Shown: piece after piece, positions 15,602-25,277 of the stretch
Layout: each line of letters starts with the position of its first letter
Numbering within the stretch: position 1 is the first letter of the stretch
Assembly: GCF_004346185.1 (NCBI RefSeq)
Contig: NZ_SMAI01000001.1
Coordinates: forward strand, 558,001-622,000
Direction: 5' to 3'
Source: Aquabacter spiritensis
GTDB taxonomy: Bacteria; Pseudomonadota; Alphaproteobacteria; Rhizobiales; Xanthobacteraceae
DNA: 64,000 nt
Notes under the pieces: generated by a model
Databases searched by the model: none
Told to the model about the DNA's origin: nothing
Seen by the model: only the letters and a program-made list of their open reading frames with translations
Translations under genes and position numbers: made by a program

Positions 15602-17422
15602 ATGGCTCCTCCGCTCATCCAGCTTCAGGATATTCATCTGCGCTTCGGCGCCACGCCCCTGCTCGACGGGGCGGACCTCGCCGTCGCGCCTGGAGACCGG
15701 CTGTGCCTCGTCGGGCGCAACGGCTCCGGCAAGTCGACGCTGCTGCGCATCGCCGCTGGCCTGATCGAGCCTGACAGCGGCTCGGTGTTCGTCCAGCCCG
15801 GCGCGACGGTGCGCTATCTGCCGCAGGAGCCGGACTTTTCCGGCTTTTCGACCGCGCTTGCTTATGTCGAGGCGGGGCTCGGACCGGGCGACGAGGCCTA
15901 TCGCGCCCGCTATTTGCTCGAACAGCTCGGCCTGACCGGCGAGGAGGATCCCGCCCGCCTCTCCGGCGGCGAGGCCCGTCGCGCCGCGCTCGCCCGCGTG
16001 CTGGCGCCCGAGCCGGACGTGCTGCTGCTCGACGAGCCCACCAACCATCTCGATCTGCCGGCCATCGAATGGCTGGAAAGCGAGCTGAAGGGGCTGCGCT
16101 CGGCCCTCGTCGTGATCAGCCATGACCGGCGCTTCCTCCAGACCCTCTCGCGCGCGACCGTCTGGATCGACCGCGGCGCCACGCGCCGGCTCGACCAGGG
16201 CTTTTCCGCCTTCGAGGGCTGGCGCGACCAGGTGCTGGAACAGGAAGAGACCGACCGCCACAAGCTCGACCGCAAGATCGTGGCCGAACTCGACTGGCTG
16301 CGCTACGGCGTCACCGCCCGCCGCAAGCGCAATGTCCGCCGCCTCGGCCAGCTCCATTCGCTGCGCCGCGACCGCAGCGAGGAGCGGCGCGGGCCGGGCG
16401 CGGTCAAGATCACCGTCACCGAGGCCGACGCCTCGGGAAAGCTGGTGATCGAGGCCAAGGCCATCTCCAAGAGTTTCGACGGCACGCCCGTGGTGCGCGA
16501 TTTTTCCACCCGCATCCTGCGCGGCGACCGGATCGGCATTGTCGGCCCGAACGGCGCGGGCAAGACCACGCTGCTGAAGATGCTGATCGGCGATCTCGCG
16601 CCGGACGGCGGCACGGTACGGATCGGCGCCAATCTCGAGATCGCCGCGCTGGACCAGAAGCGCACCGCGCTCGATCCCGAGACCACCCTGCGCGCGGCCC
16701 TCACCGGCGGCGGCGGCGACACGCTCATGGTGGGCGGCCAGCCCAAGCATGTGATGGGTTATCTGAAGGACTTCCTGTTCACCCCGGACCAGGCGAATTC
16801 GCCGCTGCGCGTGCTCTCCGGCGGCGAGCGGGCGCGGCTGATGCTGGCCCGGGCGCTGGCGTTGCCGTCCAACCTCCTGGTGCTGGACGAGCCGACCAAC
16901 GATCTCGATCTCGAAACCCTCGATCTCCTCCAGGAAATGGTCGCGGACTATCCCGGTACGGTGCTTCTGGTCAGCCATGACCGCGACTTCCTGGACCGCA
17001 CCGTCTCCTCGGTGATCGCCGCCGAGGGCGATGGCCGCTTTTCCGAATTCGCCGGCGGCTATTCCGACATGGTGTCGCAGCGCGGCCGCGGGGTCGAAGC
17101 CAAGTCCCGTCCGGACGCGGCACGTCCGGACGCCGCCCGCGGCGGCGAGAAGGCCGCCGCGCCCGCCGACCGGGCGGAAAAGAAGCGCCGCCTCTCCTTC
17201 CACGAGAAGCACGCCTTGCAGACCCTGCCGAAGCAGATGGACGGGCTGCGCGCCGAGGCGCGCAAGCTGGAGGCGGCAATGGCCGACCCGACCCTCTATG
17301 CCCGCGACCCCGCCCGCTTCGAGGCCGCCTCGAAGGCACTCGCCAAGATCCAGGCCGACCTCGAGGTGGCGGAAGAGGAATGGCTGCGCCTGGAAATCCT
17401 GCGCGAGGAGGTCGAGGGCTGA
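15602..17422 (+). CDS. uup: ABC-F ATPase, Uup-like
   Basis: 606 aa soluble tandem ATPase. The first Walker A is GRNGSGKST (residues 38-46) and the second is GPNGAGKTT. Signatures are LSGGEARR and LSGGERARL; both sites have LDEPTNHLDLP or LDEPTNDLDLE. The C-terminal 100 residues are a charged coiled coil (EKKRRLSFHEKHALQTL), the DNA-binding tail of Uup that separates it from EttA. ABC-F proteins act at the ribosome; Uup is also linked to DNA stability in E. coli. No membrane partner, as expected. Confidence 0.92.
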   Translation: MAPPLIQLQDIHLRFGATPLLDGADLAVAPGDRLCLVGRNGSGKSTLLRIAAGLIEPDSGSVFVQPGATVRYLPQEPDFSGFSTALAYVEAGLGPGDEAYRARYLLEQLGLTGEEDPARLSGGEARRAALARVLAPEPDVLLLDEPTNHLDLPAIEWLESELKGLRSALVVISHDRRFLQTLSRATVWIDRGATRRLDQGFSAFEGWRDQVLEQEETDRHKLDRKIVAELDWLRYGVTARRKRNVRRLGQLHSLRRDRSEERRGPGAVKITVTEADASGKLVIEAKAISKSFDGTPVVRDFSTRILRGDRIGIVGPNGAGKTTLLKMLIGDLAPDGGTVRIGANLEIAALDQKRTALDPETTLRAALTGGGGDTLMVGGQPKHVMGYLKDFLFTPDQANSPLRVLSGGERARLMLARALALPSNLLVLDEPTNDLDLETLDLLQEMVADYPGTVLLVSHDRDFLDRTVSSVIAAEGDGRFSEFAGGYSDMVSQRGRGVEAKSRPDAARPDAARGGEKAAAPADRAEKKRRLSFHEKHALQTLPKQMDGLRAEARKLEAAMADPTLYARDPARFEAASKALAKIQADLEVAEEEWLRLEILREEVEG

Positions 17423-17459
17423 CGGTCGCGACGGCGGCTTCGCCCGGCGCCGGATCGCC

Positions 17460-18053
17460 TCAGAGCGGCAGACCGGCGCCGATCGTGGCGAGGACGGCGA
17501 CGATCAGCCAGGCGAGGTTCGCCCGCTTGGTCCGGACCAGAAGCAGCGCGACCATCGCGACCAGAGCGAGGCCGTTCATCGGCCCCGAAATCTGGCCTCC
17601 GCCACGCGCCTCCTCGATCTCGACATCGGCGAGCGCCAGGCCGATCGCGCAGGCGAGGCCGATCAGATTGACCGCCATCAGCCCGCCGATCACCAGCCGC
17701 CGCACTTTCATGTAATAATCGTCGAAATCCCGCCACTGCCCGACCTCGGCGGGAAGCACGAAGGTGGAGACGGCGAAATAGGCGCCGCTCACCAGAACGA
17801 GGCCGAACAGGCCGAGTTCGTCGGCCGGCAGATGCGGTCCGATGGCGGCGAAATTGAACCAGAACGTCACCTGGTCGAACAGCGTCAGCAGCACCAGGAG
17901 CGGGATCAGCGCGCCGATCCGGAGCGGTGCGCGGTCGGCGTGCTCGACGCCGTACCAGACCCGGCAGACCCGCGCGACGCCCTTCAGCAATTCGGCGATC
18001 GACAGGCCGAGCAGGATGGCGAAGACCCGCGACAGGAGATCGAACCCGCTCAT
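17460..18053 (-). CDS. Hypothetical inner-membrane protein
   Basis: 197 aa from the ATG preceded by GAGGGG (a GTG 33 bases upstream is weaker). About five hydrophobic helices are visible: FAILLGLSIAELLKGV, ALIPLLVLLTLFDQVTFWF, LFGLVLVSGAYFAVS, VIGGLMAVNLIGLACAIGLAL, and AWLIVAVLATIGAGL. Charged short loops separate them. The product was not recognised and the neighbours give no functional hint. It ends 37 bases from uup in convergent orientation. Confidence 0.65.
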   Translation of the reverse strand: MSGFDLLSRVFAILLGLSIAELLKGVARVCRVWYGVEHADRAPLRIGALIPLLVLLTLFDQVTFWFNFAAIGPHLPADELGLFGLVLVSGAYFAVSTFVLPAEVGQWRDFDDYYMKVRRLVIGGLMAVNLIGLACAIGLALADVEIEEARGGGQISGPMNGLALVAMVALLLVRTKRANLAWLIVAVLATIGAGLPL

Positions 18054-18157
18054 CCGCCCCTCGCCGCCCCGCTCCCGACGCGGCACGGATTAGCCGACGC
18101 CCCCGCCTTCCGCCAAGTCCCTGCCCGATCCCCGCCAAGCCCCCGCCGAAGGCAGGG

Positions 18158-20344
18158 TCACGCCGCCTGGCGCAGCGCACTCTCCAGCCGGTTGCCGGCC
18201 GCCTTGAGAGCGAGGATCTGCTGCACCTTCTCGGCGATCTGCCGCGCCGCCTCGAGCGGCGGCAGGCCGCCGTCATAGATGTTCGAGATCACGCTGTATT
18301 CGTAGCGGATGTCCGGATTTCCGCTGAAGACGGCGGCACTGGCCTGGGTCTCCGGATCCTCCAGACGATAGGCGAGATAGGCCGACATGGAGCGCGACGC
18401 ACGGGCATCGCCGCCGGGGCGCTCGCCGATCAAGGTCACGACGATCCGCGCCTGCACCGCATCGCCCACCGGCTCGGCCGCCTTCACCCGGCCGAACGGC
18501 AGGAGCAGCGGCTCGGCCGAGGAAATGCCCGCCCGGTCGAGACGCGCCAGCAGCGCCGGCACGAGATCGGGAATGTTGTGGTGGATCGCCTCTGCGGACA
18601 GCCCGTCCGAGACCAGGATCTGGACGTCGGCCCGCACCGCCTGAAGCTCCGCGAGCACCGCCGCGTCGAGGCCGGCGCCGGCATCGGGCTGGGCGAGATG
18701 ATCGGCGCGGCTCGCCGCGCGGCTGGCGATGCGGCGGAACGGCACGCCGCCGAGCCGGGTGGGGTCGAGATCGGCATGAATCGCCTCGCGGGCGATGGCG
18801 AGGTTCGCCCGCACCGTGCGCGACACCGCATCGGCGGGGCGCGGCCCGGCATTGTCGAAGCCATGGGCGCCCGGCACCTTTTGCATCAGATCCGCGAAGG
18901 CCGGCGCCGACCGGCAGAACAGGCGCGGATCCCCCCAGGACGGCCCGCGCACCACGCCGCCCTCGGCATCGCGCGCGAAGATGCCCTTGCCGATCGCCCA
19001 CTCCAAAAATTCCGGCGCCGGGGCGAGGCCGTGCACCTCGCGCAGCGTCTGGTCGTCGTGGCCGGACGTGTCGAAATAGGCCAGCATGCGGTCGGTGGTG
19101 AGGTAGACGTCCATGAAGAAATTGGCGCCGGCCGCCGCGAGCAGCTCGGTCGCCATCTGCTGGCCTTCCATGGTGATGTCGGAATGCAGCGTGTAGCAGG
19201 GCGCCATGCCCATGGGCAGGCCCATCAGCTTGCCCATGAAATGGTCCTGGAGATTGGAATAGATCATCTCGAAATTGTCGCGGTGCGTCTCCGGCCCGAT
19301 GAAGCCGGTCACATTGTTCACCATGAACGGGTCGTAGCGCCGTGCGAGGCCGTAGCACAGCGCCTCGCAGGTCGTCATGTCGATGCCGTTATGCTTGCCG
19401 TAGGTCAGTTCACTGCCCTGCCCCGTCTCGAAATACATGAAGTTGCAGTCCGGACCGAGCGGACCCTTGGCGGCCATCGCGGCATAAGCGGCATCCAGCA
19501 GCGGCACCGTGACGTCGAATTCTTCGGTCAAGGTGCGCTCGGTTCCGGCGAGGCTCTGGAACAGGATCTCGACCGGCGCCCCCTGTTCGAGGCAGGCCAG
19601 CTGGGTCTTCACATGGGCGAGCACGCAGATCTGTGTCGGCGCGCCGGTCTCGCGGCGTAAGGCGTCGAGGTGGAACAGGATCGCCGAGACGTTCTGCAGC
19701 GTATCCACCGCCGGATTGACGCCGAGGATGGCGTCCCCCGTGCCCATCGAGAGCCCGGCATAGACCAAGGCGGTGATGCAGGAGAGGTCGTCGGTCGGAT
19801 GGTTCGGCTGGAGCCGGGAGGAGAGCGTGCCCGGCAGGCCGACCCGCGTGCGGGCGGTGGCGGCGCGCTTCGCCTTCTTCGCCACCAGGATCAGTTCGTG
19901 CACGTCCATGATCTTGGCGAGCGCCGCCGCCATCACGCCGGTGAGGCCGCCGCCGAGCCGGCGCACCTCGGCCGGGCCGGCGCGCAGCAGCCGGTCCTTC
20001 AGGGCGCCGAGCGTCAGCGGGGCAATCTCCACGAAGGCGTCGGGATCGATGGCGTAGTTCGCCCGCATCACGTCGTCGACCCGGCCGGACGGATCGGTCA
20101 AAGGCCGGTCGTGGAGATGCTGGAGCGTCAGTCCGGCAAGCAGGGACCTGGCGGCCTCGCGCTCCACCTCGCTGCGGGCGGCGAGCCCGGCATGGCGCTC
20201 GCCCGCTTTGGCGAGGTCGGCGGCGCCCAGAAGCGCCTTCAGCCCGACAAAGGCGAAGGCGCGGTCGAGCAAGGTGATGCGATAAGTCTCGTCCGCCGCC
20301 GGGACGGGCACCGCGATCTGGGAGAGAGGCGTCAGCGTCCGCAT
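18158..20344 (-). CDS. eutBC: Ethanolamine ammonia-lyase, EutB-EutC fusion
   Basis: 728 aa. Residues about 1-455 match the large subunit EutB (LPGTLSSRLQPNHPTDD, FETGQGSELTYGKHNGIDM, NNVTGFIGPETH). Residues about 490-728 match the small subunit EutC (DGLSAEAIHHNIPDLVPALL, VVTLIGERPGG). They are normally two genes. The enzyme uses adenosylcobalamin to split ethanolamine to acetaldehyde and ammonia. No eutA reactivase, permease or microcompartment genes adjoin it, so it probably serves nitrogen supply in the cytosol. cobS/cobT, needed for aerobic B12 synthesis, lie 18 kb away. Confidence 0.93.
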   Translation of the reverse strand: MRTLTPLSQIAVPVPAADETYRITLLDRAFAFVGLKALLGAADLAKAGERHAGLAARSEVEREAARSLLAGLTLQHLHDRPLTDPSGRVDDVMRANYAIDPDAFVEIAPLTLGALKDRLLRAGPAEVRRLGGGLTGVMAAALAKIMDVHELILVAKKAKRAATARTRVGLPGTLSSRLQPNHPTDDLSCITALVYAGLSMGTGDAILGVNPAVDTLQNVSAILFHLDALRRETGAPTQICVLAHVKTQLACLEQGAPVEILFQSLAGTERTLTEEFDVTVPLLDAAYAAMAAKGPLGPDCNFMYFETGQGSELTYGKHNGIDMTTCEALCYGLARRYDPFMVNNVTGFIGPETHRDNFEMIYSNLQDHFMGKLMGLPMGMAPCYTLHSDITMEGQQMATELLAAAGANFFMDVYLTTDRMLAYFDTSGHDDQTLREVHGLAPAPEFLEWAIGKGIFARDAEGGVVRGPSWGDPRLFCRSAPAFADLMQKVPGAHGFDNAGPRPADAVSRTVRANLAIAREAIHADLDPTRLGGVPFRRIASRAASRADHLAQPDAGAGLDAAVLAELQAVRADVQILVSDGLSAEAIHHNIPDLVPALLARLDRAGISSAEPLLLPFGRVKAAEPVGDAVQARIVVTLIGERPGGDARASRSMSAYLAYRLEDPETQASAAVFSGNPDIRYEYSVISNIYDGGLPPLEAARQIAEKVQQILALKAAGNRLESALRQAA

Positions 20345-20450
20345 CGGAGCCTCGCATGCGCTTCGCCGCCGTCGCGGCAGTCACCTGGAAAACCATATTC
20401 TCCCAAGGAAAAGCGCTTGCCAAGCGGGCCGACCGAAGGGCCGGCGCGCC

Positions 20451-21551
20451 CTACCCGCCGAGATACAGGCGGCGATAGCGCGGCCCGAGCGACGTCAGGA
20501 TCTCATAGCCGATCGTGCCGGCATGCGCGGCGAGGTCGTCGACGCCGATCCCGTCGCCCAGGATCACCGCCATGTCGCCGCGCGCGACCGCGTCCTCGGG
20601 CAGATCGGTGACGTCGACGGCGGTCAGGTCCATCGAGACCCGCCCCACCAGCGGACAGCGGCGGCCGGCGAGGATCGCCTGCGCGCCCGGCCGGTCGTCG
20701 CTGGACCCGGCCGCGCGCAGAAACCCGTCGGCATAGCCGAAGGACAGGATCGCGATGCGGCTCGCGCGCTTCAGCCGCTCGGCCGCGCCATAGCCGACGC
20801 TGTCGCCCGGCACGCCCCGGCGCAGCTGGATCACCGGGACTTCGAGCCGCACCACCGGCTGCAGCGGCGGCTGCCCCGCGACCGCCACCCCGCCATAGAG
20901 CGCGATGCCGGGCCGCGCGAGATCGAAATGCAGATCCCGCCCACCGAGGCAGCCGGCGGAATTGGCGAGCGAGGCCGGCACGCCGGGAAACGCCGCCGCG
21001 ACCGCGGCGAAGAGGGCGCGCTGGATCGCGGTCAAAGGATGGTCCGGCGTGTCGGCGCAGGCGAGATGGCTCATGAGCAAAGCCGGCGTGAAGCCGGCGC
21101 CCGCCGCCGCCAGCGCGACGGCCTCCTCGGTCGACAGGCCGAGCCGGTTCATCCCGGTGTCGACATGCAAAGCGGCGGGACAGTCCGTGCCGTGCGCGGC
21201 ACAGAGCGCCGCCCAGTCGGCGACCTCGGCCGGGCTTCCGAGCACCGGGCGCAGCCGCGCAGCCGGATAGGTGGCGGCGGTGCCCGGCAGCAGGCCGCCC
21301 AGCACATAAATCGTCGCCTCGGGCAGGACGGCGCGCAGCGCCAGCCCCTCGGCGAGGAGCGCGACGAAGAAGGTGCGCGCGCCGGCCTTCCACAAAGCGG
21401 GGGCGGCATGAGCGATGCCGAGGCCGTAGGCGTCGGCCTTCACCACCGCGCCGCAGGCGGCGGGGGCGACCCGCATTGCGAGGCTGCGCCAATTTTTGGC
21501 GAGCGCGTCGAGATCGATCGTCAGGCGCGCGGCGTCGCAGGTCGTGCTCAT
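20451..21551 (-). CDS. alr: Alanine racemase
   Basis: 366 aa; the ATG overlaps the dnaB stop by ATGA. The PLP-binding lysine is Lys38 in AVVKADAYGLG; the second catalytic residue is the Tyr in DSVGYGAAER. HVDTGMNRLGL and RPGIALYGG are family blocks. It makes D-alanine for peptidoglycan. The dnaB-alr order is common in alphaproteobacteria, and the overlap suggests cotranscription. Confidence 0.95.
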   Translation of the reverse strand: MSTTCDAARLTIDLDALAKNWRSLAMRVAPAACGAVVKADAYGLGIAHAAPALWKAGARTFFVALLAEGLALRAVLPEATIYVLGGLLPGTAATYPAARLRPVLGSPAEVADWAALCAAHGTDCPAALHVDTGMNRLGLSTEEAVALAAAGAGFTPALLMSHLACADTPDHPLTAIQRALFAAVAAAFPGVPASLANSAGCLGGRDLHFDLARPGIALYGGVAVAGQPPLQPVVRLEVPVIQLRRGVPGDSVGYGAAERLKRASRIAILSFGYADGFLRAAGSSDDRPGAQAILAGRRCPLVGRVSMDLTAVDVTDLPEDAVARGDMAVILGDGIGVDDLAAHAGTIGYEILTSLGPRYRRLYLGG

Positions 21552-23032
21552 CGCCGGTCGGGCACCCTGTCCTCGCGGGCGAGATTGGCGAAGCGGGTGA
21601 ACTGCGCCTCGAAATGCACCTTCACGGTGCCGGTGGGGCCGTGGCGCTGCTTGCCGATGATGACTTCGGCGGTGGCTTCCGCCGCCTTCATGTCGACCTC
21701 CCACTTGAACCATTCTTCGGTGCCCGGCTTCGGCTCCTTGTTCTTCAGATAATATTCCTCGCGGAACACGAACATGACGACGTCGGCGTCTTGTTCGATC
21801 GAGCCGGATTCGCGCAGGTCCGAGAGCTGCGGGCGCTTGTCGTCGCGGCTTTCCACCTGACGCGACAATTGCGAGAGCGCCATGATCGGCACCTGGAGTT
21901 CCTTGGCGAGCGCCTTCAGCCCGGTGGTGATCTCGGTGATTTCCTGGACCCGGTTCTCGGACGCCTTCTTGGCCGAGCCCGAGAGGAGCTGGAGATAGTC
22001 CACCACCATGAAATCGAGGCCGCGCTGGCGTTTCAGGCGGCGGGCGCGGGCGACCAATTGGGCGATCGAGATGCCGCCGGTATCGTCGATATAAAGCGGG
22101 ATGACCTGCATGGTCTGGGCGGCGGCGGCGAGCTTGGAGAAGTCGCTCTCGGAAATGTCGCCGCGGCGCACCTTGTAGGAGGGGATCTCGGTCTGCTCGG
22201 AGAGGATACGGGTGGCGAGCTGCTCGGCCGACATTTCCAGCGAGAAGAAGCCGACAATGCCGCCGCTCACGGTCTCGATCGAGCCGTCGGGGCGGGTCTC
22301 GCCACGATAATTTGCGGCGATGTGATAGGCGATGTTGGTGGCGAGCGCGGTCTTGCCCATGCCGGGGCGGCCGGCGAGGATGATCAGATCGGACGCCTGG
22401 AGCCCGCCCATCTGCTGGTCGAGATCGTCGAGGCCGGTGGCGACGCCGGAGAGATGGCCGTCGCGCTGGAAGGCGCGGCCCGCCATGTCGACCGCCTCGC
22501 GCAGCGCCTCGCCGAAGCGCAGGAAGCCGCCATCATAGCGGCCGGTCTCGGCGATCGCATAGAGCCGCTTCTCGGCCTCCTCGATCTGGTCCTGCGGACT
22601 CGCCTCGACCGGCGCGTCATAGGCGTCGGTGACGATTTCCTCGCCGATCCGGATCAGTTCGCGGCGCACCGACAGATCGTAGATGGCGCGGCCATAATCC
22701 TCGGCATTGATCACCGTGGTCGCCTCGGCGGCGAGGCGGGCGAGGTAGCGCGGGCCGTTCAGACCGGCGACGTCGAGGTCGGCCGGCAGGAAGGTCTTCA
22801 GCGTGACCGGGGTCGCGACCTTGCCGGCGCGCACCAGGGCACCGGCCAGCTCGAAGATGCGGGCGTGGATCGGCTCGAAGAAATGCTCGGGACGCAGAAA
22901 GTCGGAGACCCGGTAGAAGGCCTCGTTGTTCACCATGATGGCGCCGAGCAGCGCCTGCTCGGCCTCCACATTGTGCGGGGCCTGGCGGTAGGAGGGGTCG
23001 AGCGGGCCCTTCTGGGTCGTGAGATCGAGCAT
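21548..23032 (-). CDS. dnaB: Replicative DNA helicase DnaB
   Basis: 494 aa. The N-terminal DnaG-interacting domain (APHNVEAEQALLGAIM) is followed by a linker and a RecA-like ATPase domain with Walker A GRPGMGKT (residues 221-228), Walker B FMVVDYLQLL and the DNA-binding LSQLSRQVE loop. It is the hexameric 5'-3' helicase of the replication fork. Length is standard. No intein or insertion was seen. Confidence 0.97.
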   Translation of the reverse strand: MLDLTTQKGPLDPSYRQAPHNVEAEQALLGAIMVNNEAFYRVSDFLRPEHFFEPIHARIFELAGALVRAGKVATPVTLKTFLPADLDVAGLNGPRYLARLAAEATTVINAEDYGRAIYDLSVRRELIRIGEEIVTDAYDAPVEASPQDQIEEAEKRLYAIAETGRYDGGFLRFGEALREAVDMAGRAFQRDGHLSGVATGLDDLDQQMGGLQASDLIILAGRPGMGKTALATNIAYHIAANYRGETRPDGSIETVSGGIVGFFSLEMSAEQLATRILSEQTEIPSYKVRRGDISESDFSKLAAAAQTMQVIPLYIDDTGGISIAQLVARARRLKRQRGLDFMVVDYLQLLSGSAKKASENRVQEITEITTGLKALAKELQVPIMALSQLSRQVESRDDKRPQLSDLRESGSIEQDADVVMFVFREEYYLKNKEPKPGTEEWFKWEVDMKAAEATAEVIIGKQRHGPTGTVKVHFEAQFTRFANLAREDRVPDRR

Positions 23033-23114
23033 GCTGCGCCTTCTGCGGGATGGCGGACAGATGTAGCAAACTCCAGCCGCTTTCCCCTTGCCGAACCGTT
23101 AAAAGCCTCCCGCT

Positions 23115-23139
23115 GTCCCGCGCGAAGAATCGCGGGGAC
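23115..23139. repeat. Inverted repeat in the dnaB upstream region
   Basis: GTCCCGCG and CGCGGGGAC flank an 8-base AT-richer loop, giving a stem with one bulged base. It lies between dnaB and the divergent ABC exporter. It could be an operator or an RNA hairpin in one of the leaders; nothing further can be said. Confidence 0.4.
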
Positions 23140-23243
23140 AAGTCCGAGACAGGCTACACCCGCCGCTTGTGTGAGGGAATCGCAAGGCAGGCTTGCAAAA
23201 GCGCCCGCGCAATCGTCATCGGCCTGGGCTATAGACACGCGCC

Positions 23244-24170
23244 ATGCAGCCCATCCTCAGTGTCCAAAACGTCTCCAAGACCTATGAGGGCGGCTTCGTC
23301 GCCCTGAAGAACGTCTCGCTCGACCTCAGCCAGGGCGAAATCTTCGCCCTGCTCGGGCCGAACGGGGCCGGCAAGACCACGCTCATCTCGATCATTTGCG
23401 GCCTCGTCAACATGACCGAGGGCCGGATCGCCGTGGCGGGGCACGACATCGTCGCCGATTACCGCGCCGCGCGCGAACTGATCGGCCTGGTGCCGCAGGA
23501 ATTGAAGACCGATTCGTTCGAAACGGTCTGGGCCACGGTGTCGTTCAGCCGCGGCCTGTTCGGCAAGAAGCGGAACGACGCGTATATCGAGAAGGTGCTG
23601 CGCGACCTCTCCCTCTGGGACAAGAAGGACAGCAAGATCATGACCCTTTCGGGGGGCATGAAGCGCCGCGTGCTGATCGCCAAGGCGCTGTCCCACGAGC
23701 CGCGCGTCCTGTTCCTCGACGAGCCGACCGCCGGGGTCGACGTCGAGCTGCGCCGCGACATGTGGCGGCTCGTCAGCGCGCTGCGCGCCGCGGGCGTCAC
23801 CATCATCCTCACCACCCATTATCTGGAAGAGGCGGAGGAGATGGCGGACCGGATCGGCGTCATCCGCAAGGGCGAATTGATCCTGGTCGAGGAGAAGACG
23901 GCGCTCATGCGCAAGTTCGGCCAGAAGCGGCTGACCATCCAATTGACCGCGCCGCTCGCCGCCGTCCCGCCGGCGCTCGCCGGCCATGGTCTGGAACTCG
24001 CGCCCGGCGGGCAGGCGCTGATCTATGCCTACGGCACCACGAACGGCAGCCATGCGCCGGTCTCGGCCCTGTTCCACGATCTCGACCAAGCCGGCCTCGC
24101 TTATAAGGACCTCGACACCGAGCAATCGACGCTCGAGGACATCTTCGTCGATCTGATGCGGGGGGAATGA
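23244..24170 (+). CDS. ABC-2 type exporter ATP-binding protein
   Basis: 308 aa. Walker A is GPNGAGKTT, the signature is LSGGMKRR, Walker B is [12 protein letters not shown], and the H-switch is [11 protein letters not shown]. The C-terminal 80 residues form the small extension common in YadG/NodI-type exporters. It should drive the permease encoded by the next gene, whose start overlaps its stop. Substrate unknown; a lipid-linked or small organic molecule is typical for the family. Confidence 0.9.
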   Translation: MQPILSVQNVSKTYEGGFVALKNVSLDLSQGEIFALLGPNGAGKTTLISIICGLVNMTEGRIAVAGHDIVADYRAARELIGLVPQELKTDSFETVWATVSFSRGLFGKKRNDAYIEKVLRDLSLWDKKDSKIMTLSGGMKRRVLIAKALSHEPRVLFLDEPTAGVDVELRRDMWRLVSALRAAGVTIILTTHYLEEAEEMADRIGVIRKGELILVEEKTALMRKFGQKRLTIQLTAPLAAVPPALAGHGLELAPGGQALIYAYGTTNGSHAPVSALFHDLDQAGLAYKDLDTEQSTLEDIFVDLMRGE

Positions 24171-24931
24171 TGAACATCCACGCCATCGGCGCCATCTACC
24201 GGTTCGAAATGGCCCGCACCGGGCGCACCCTGCTTCAGAGCGTGGTCTCGCCGGTCCTGTCCACGTCGCTCTATTTCATCGTGTTCGGCTCGGCCATCGG
24301 CAGCCACATGAACGCGATCGACGGGGTGACCTACGGCGCCTTCATCGTGCCCGGCCTGATCATGCTGGCGCTGCTCACCCAGTCGATCACCAATGCGGCC
24401 TTCGGCATCTATTTCCCGCGCTTCGTCGGGACGATCTACGAGGTGCTCTCGGCCCCGGTCTCGTTCGTCGAGATCACGCTCGGTTATGTCGGGGCGGCGG
24501 CGACCAAATCGATCGTGCTCGGCCTGATCATCCTCGCCACCTCGACCCTGTTCGTGCCGGTCCAGGTGCTGCACCCGGTCTGGATGGTGGGCTTCCTGGT
24601 TCTGACCGCGGTCACCTTCTCGCTGTTCGGCTTCATCATCGGCATCTGGGCCGACGGGTTCGAGAAGCTGCAGATGATCCCGCTTCTGATCGTGACCCCC
24701 CTCACCTTTCTCGGCGGCAGCTTCTATTCCATCGACATGCTGCCGCCGTTCTGGCGCAGCGTGACCCTGTTCAACCCGGTCGTCTACCTGATCTCCGGCT
24801 TCCGCTGGAGTTTCTTCGGCGTCTCCGACGTGAACATCGCCCTGAGCCTCGGCATGACCCTGGCCTTCCTGGTCGCCTGCCTCGTCGCGGTGTGGTGGAT
24901 CTTCAAGACCGGGTATCGGTTGAAGAGCTGA
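24167..24931 (+). CDS. ABC-2 type exporter permease
   Basis: 254 aa with six hydrophobic segments and the ABC-2 membrane signature near the C-terminus ([18 protein letters not shown], then [16 protein letters not shown]), as in YadH/NodJ. The ATG overlaps the upstream stop codon (ATGA), so the two subunits are translationally coupled. It forms the export channel as a dimer. Confidence 0.9.
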   Translation: MMNIHAIGAIYRFEMARTGRTLLQSVVSPVLSTSLYFIVFGSAIGSHMNAIDGVTYGAFIVPGLIMLALLTQSITNAAFGIYFPRFVGTIYEVLSAPVSFVEITLGYVGAAATKSIVLGLIILATSTLFVPVQVLHPVWMVGFLVLTAVTFSLFGFIIGIWADGFEKLQMIPLLIVTPLTFLGGSFYSIDMLPPFWRSVTLFNPVVYLISGFRWSFFGVSDVNIALSLGMTLAFLVACLVAVWWIFKTGYRLKS

Positions 24932-25070
24932 GGGGACGGGGGGCGATGTGCCTGTCCCGTCGGCCCTTTCTTGCCGGCTTGCGTGTCGGGCGACAGGCCT
25001 GGCGGGACCCGGCCATCGGGCCCTGCCGATCGGGGCCGGCCGGCGATGAAGAAAATTTCCAGGGCGCGCT

Positions 25071-25196
25071 CCCTTTCCCACGCTGAAGAGCGGGTGGGTC
25101 GAGGGGGCGATCGAATCGGGCTTGCGCGCCGCGCGCCAGATCGATCCCGAGGCCCCGGTGGAAGGAAATCCGGAGATCAGGCCGGAGCAGAGGTAG
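25071..25196 (+). pseudogene. C-terminal remnant of a flavin amine oxidase
   Basis: In one frame, bases 25089-25196 read SGWVEGAIESGLRAARQI, a short tail and a TAG stop. This is the usual end of FAD-dependent monoamine-oxidase-like enzymes (G-W/Y-x-E-G-A-x-x-S-G-x-R-A-A). No start codon or upstream part of the enzyme is present in that frame; the ABC permease gene ends 160 bases earlier. It therefore looks like a scar left when most of a gene was lost. The rest of 24932-25277 shows no gene. Confidence 0.45.
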
Positions 25197-25277
25197 TCGC
25201 CGCCACGGCGCGGCCCGTTCATGCCCGGTTCCCGCCGCCGAGCCGGAACCGGGGCCGCCGCCTTCGGCAAGACACGC

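Noticed and set aside
20408-20422. Sigma-54-like box upstream of the ethanolamine ammonia-lyase gene (minus strand TGGCAAGCGCTTTTC)
   Set aside because: The -24 part is good but the -12 part lacks the GC element, so it is not listed as a promoter.
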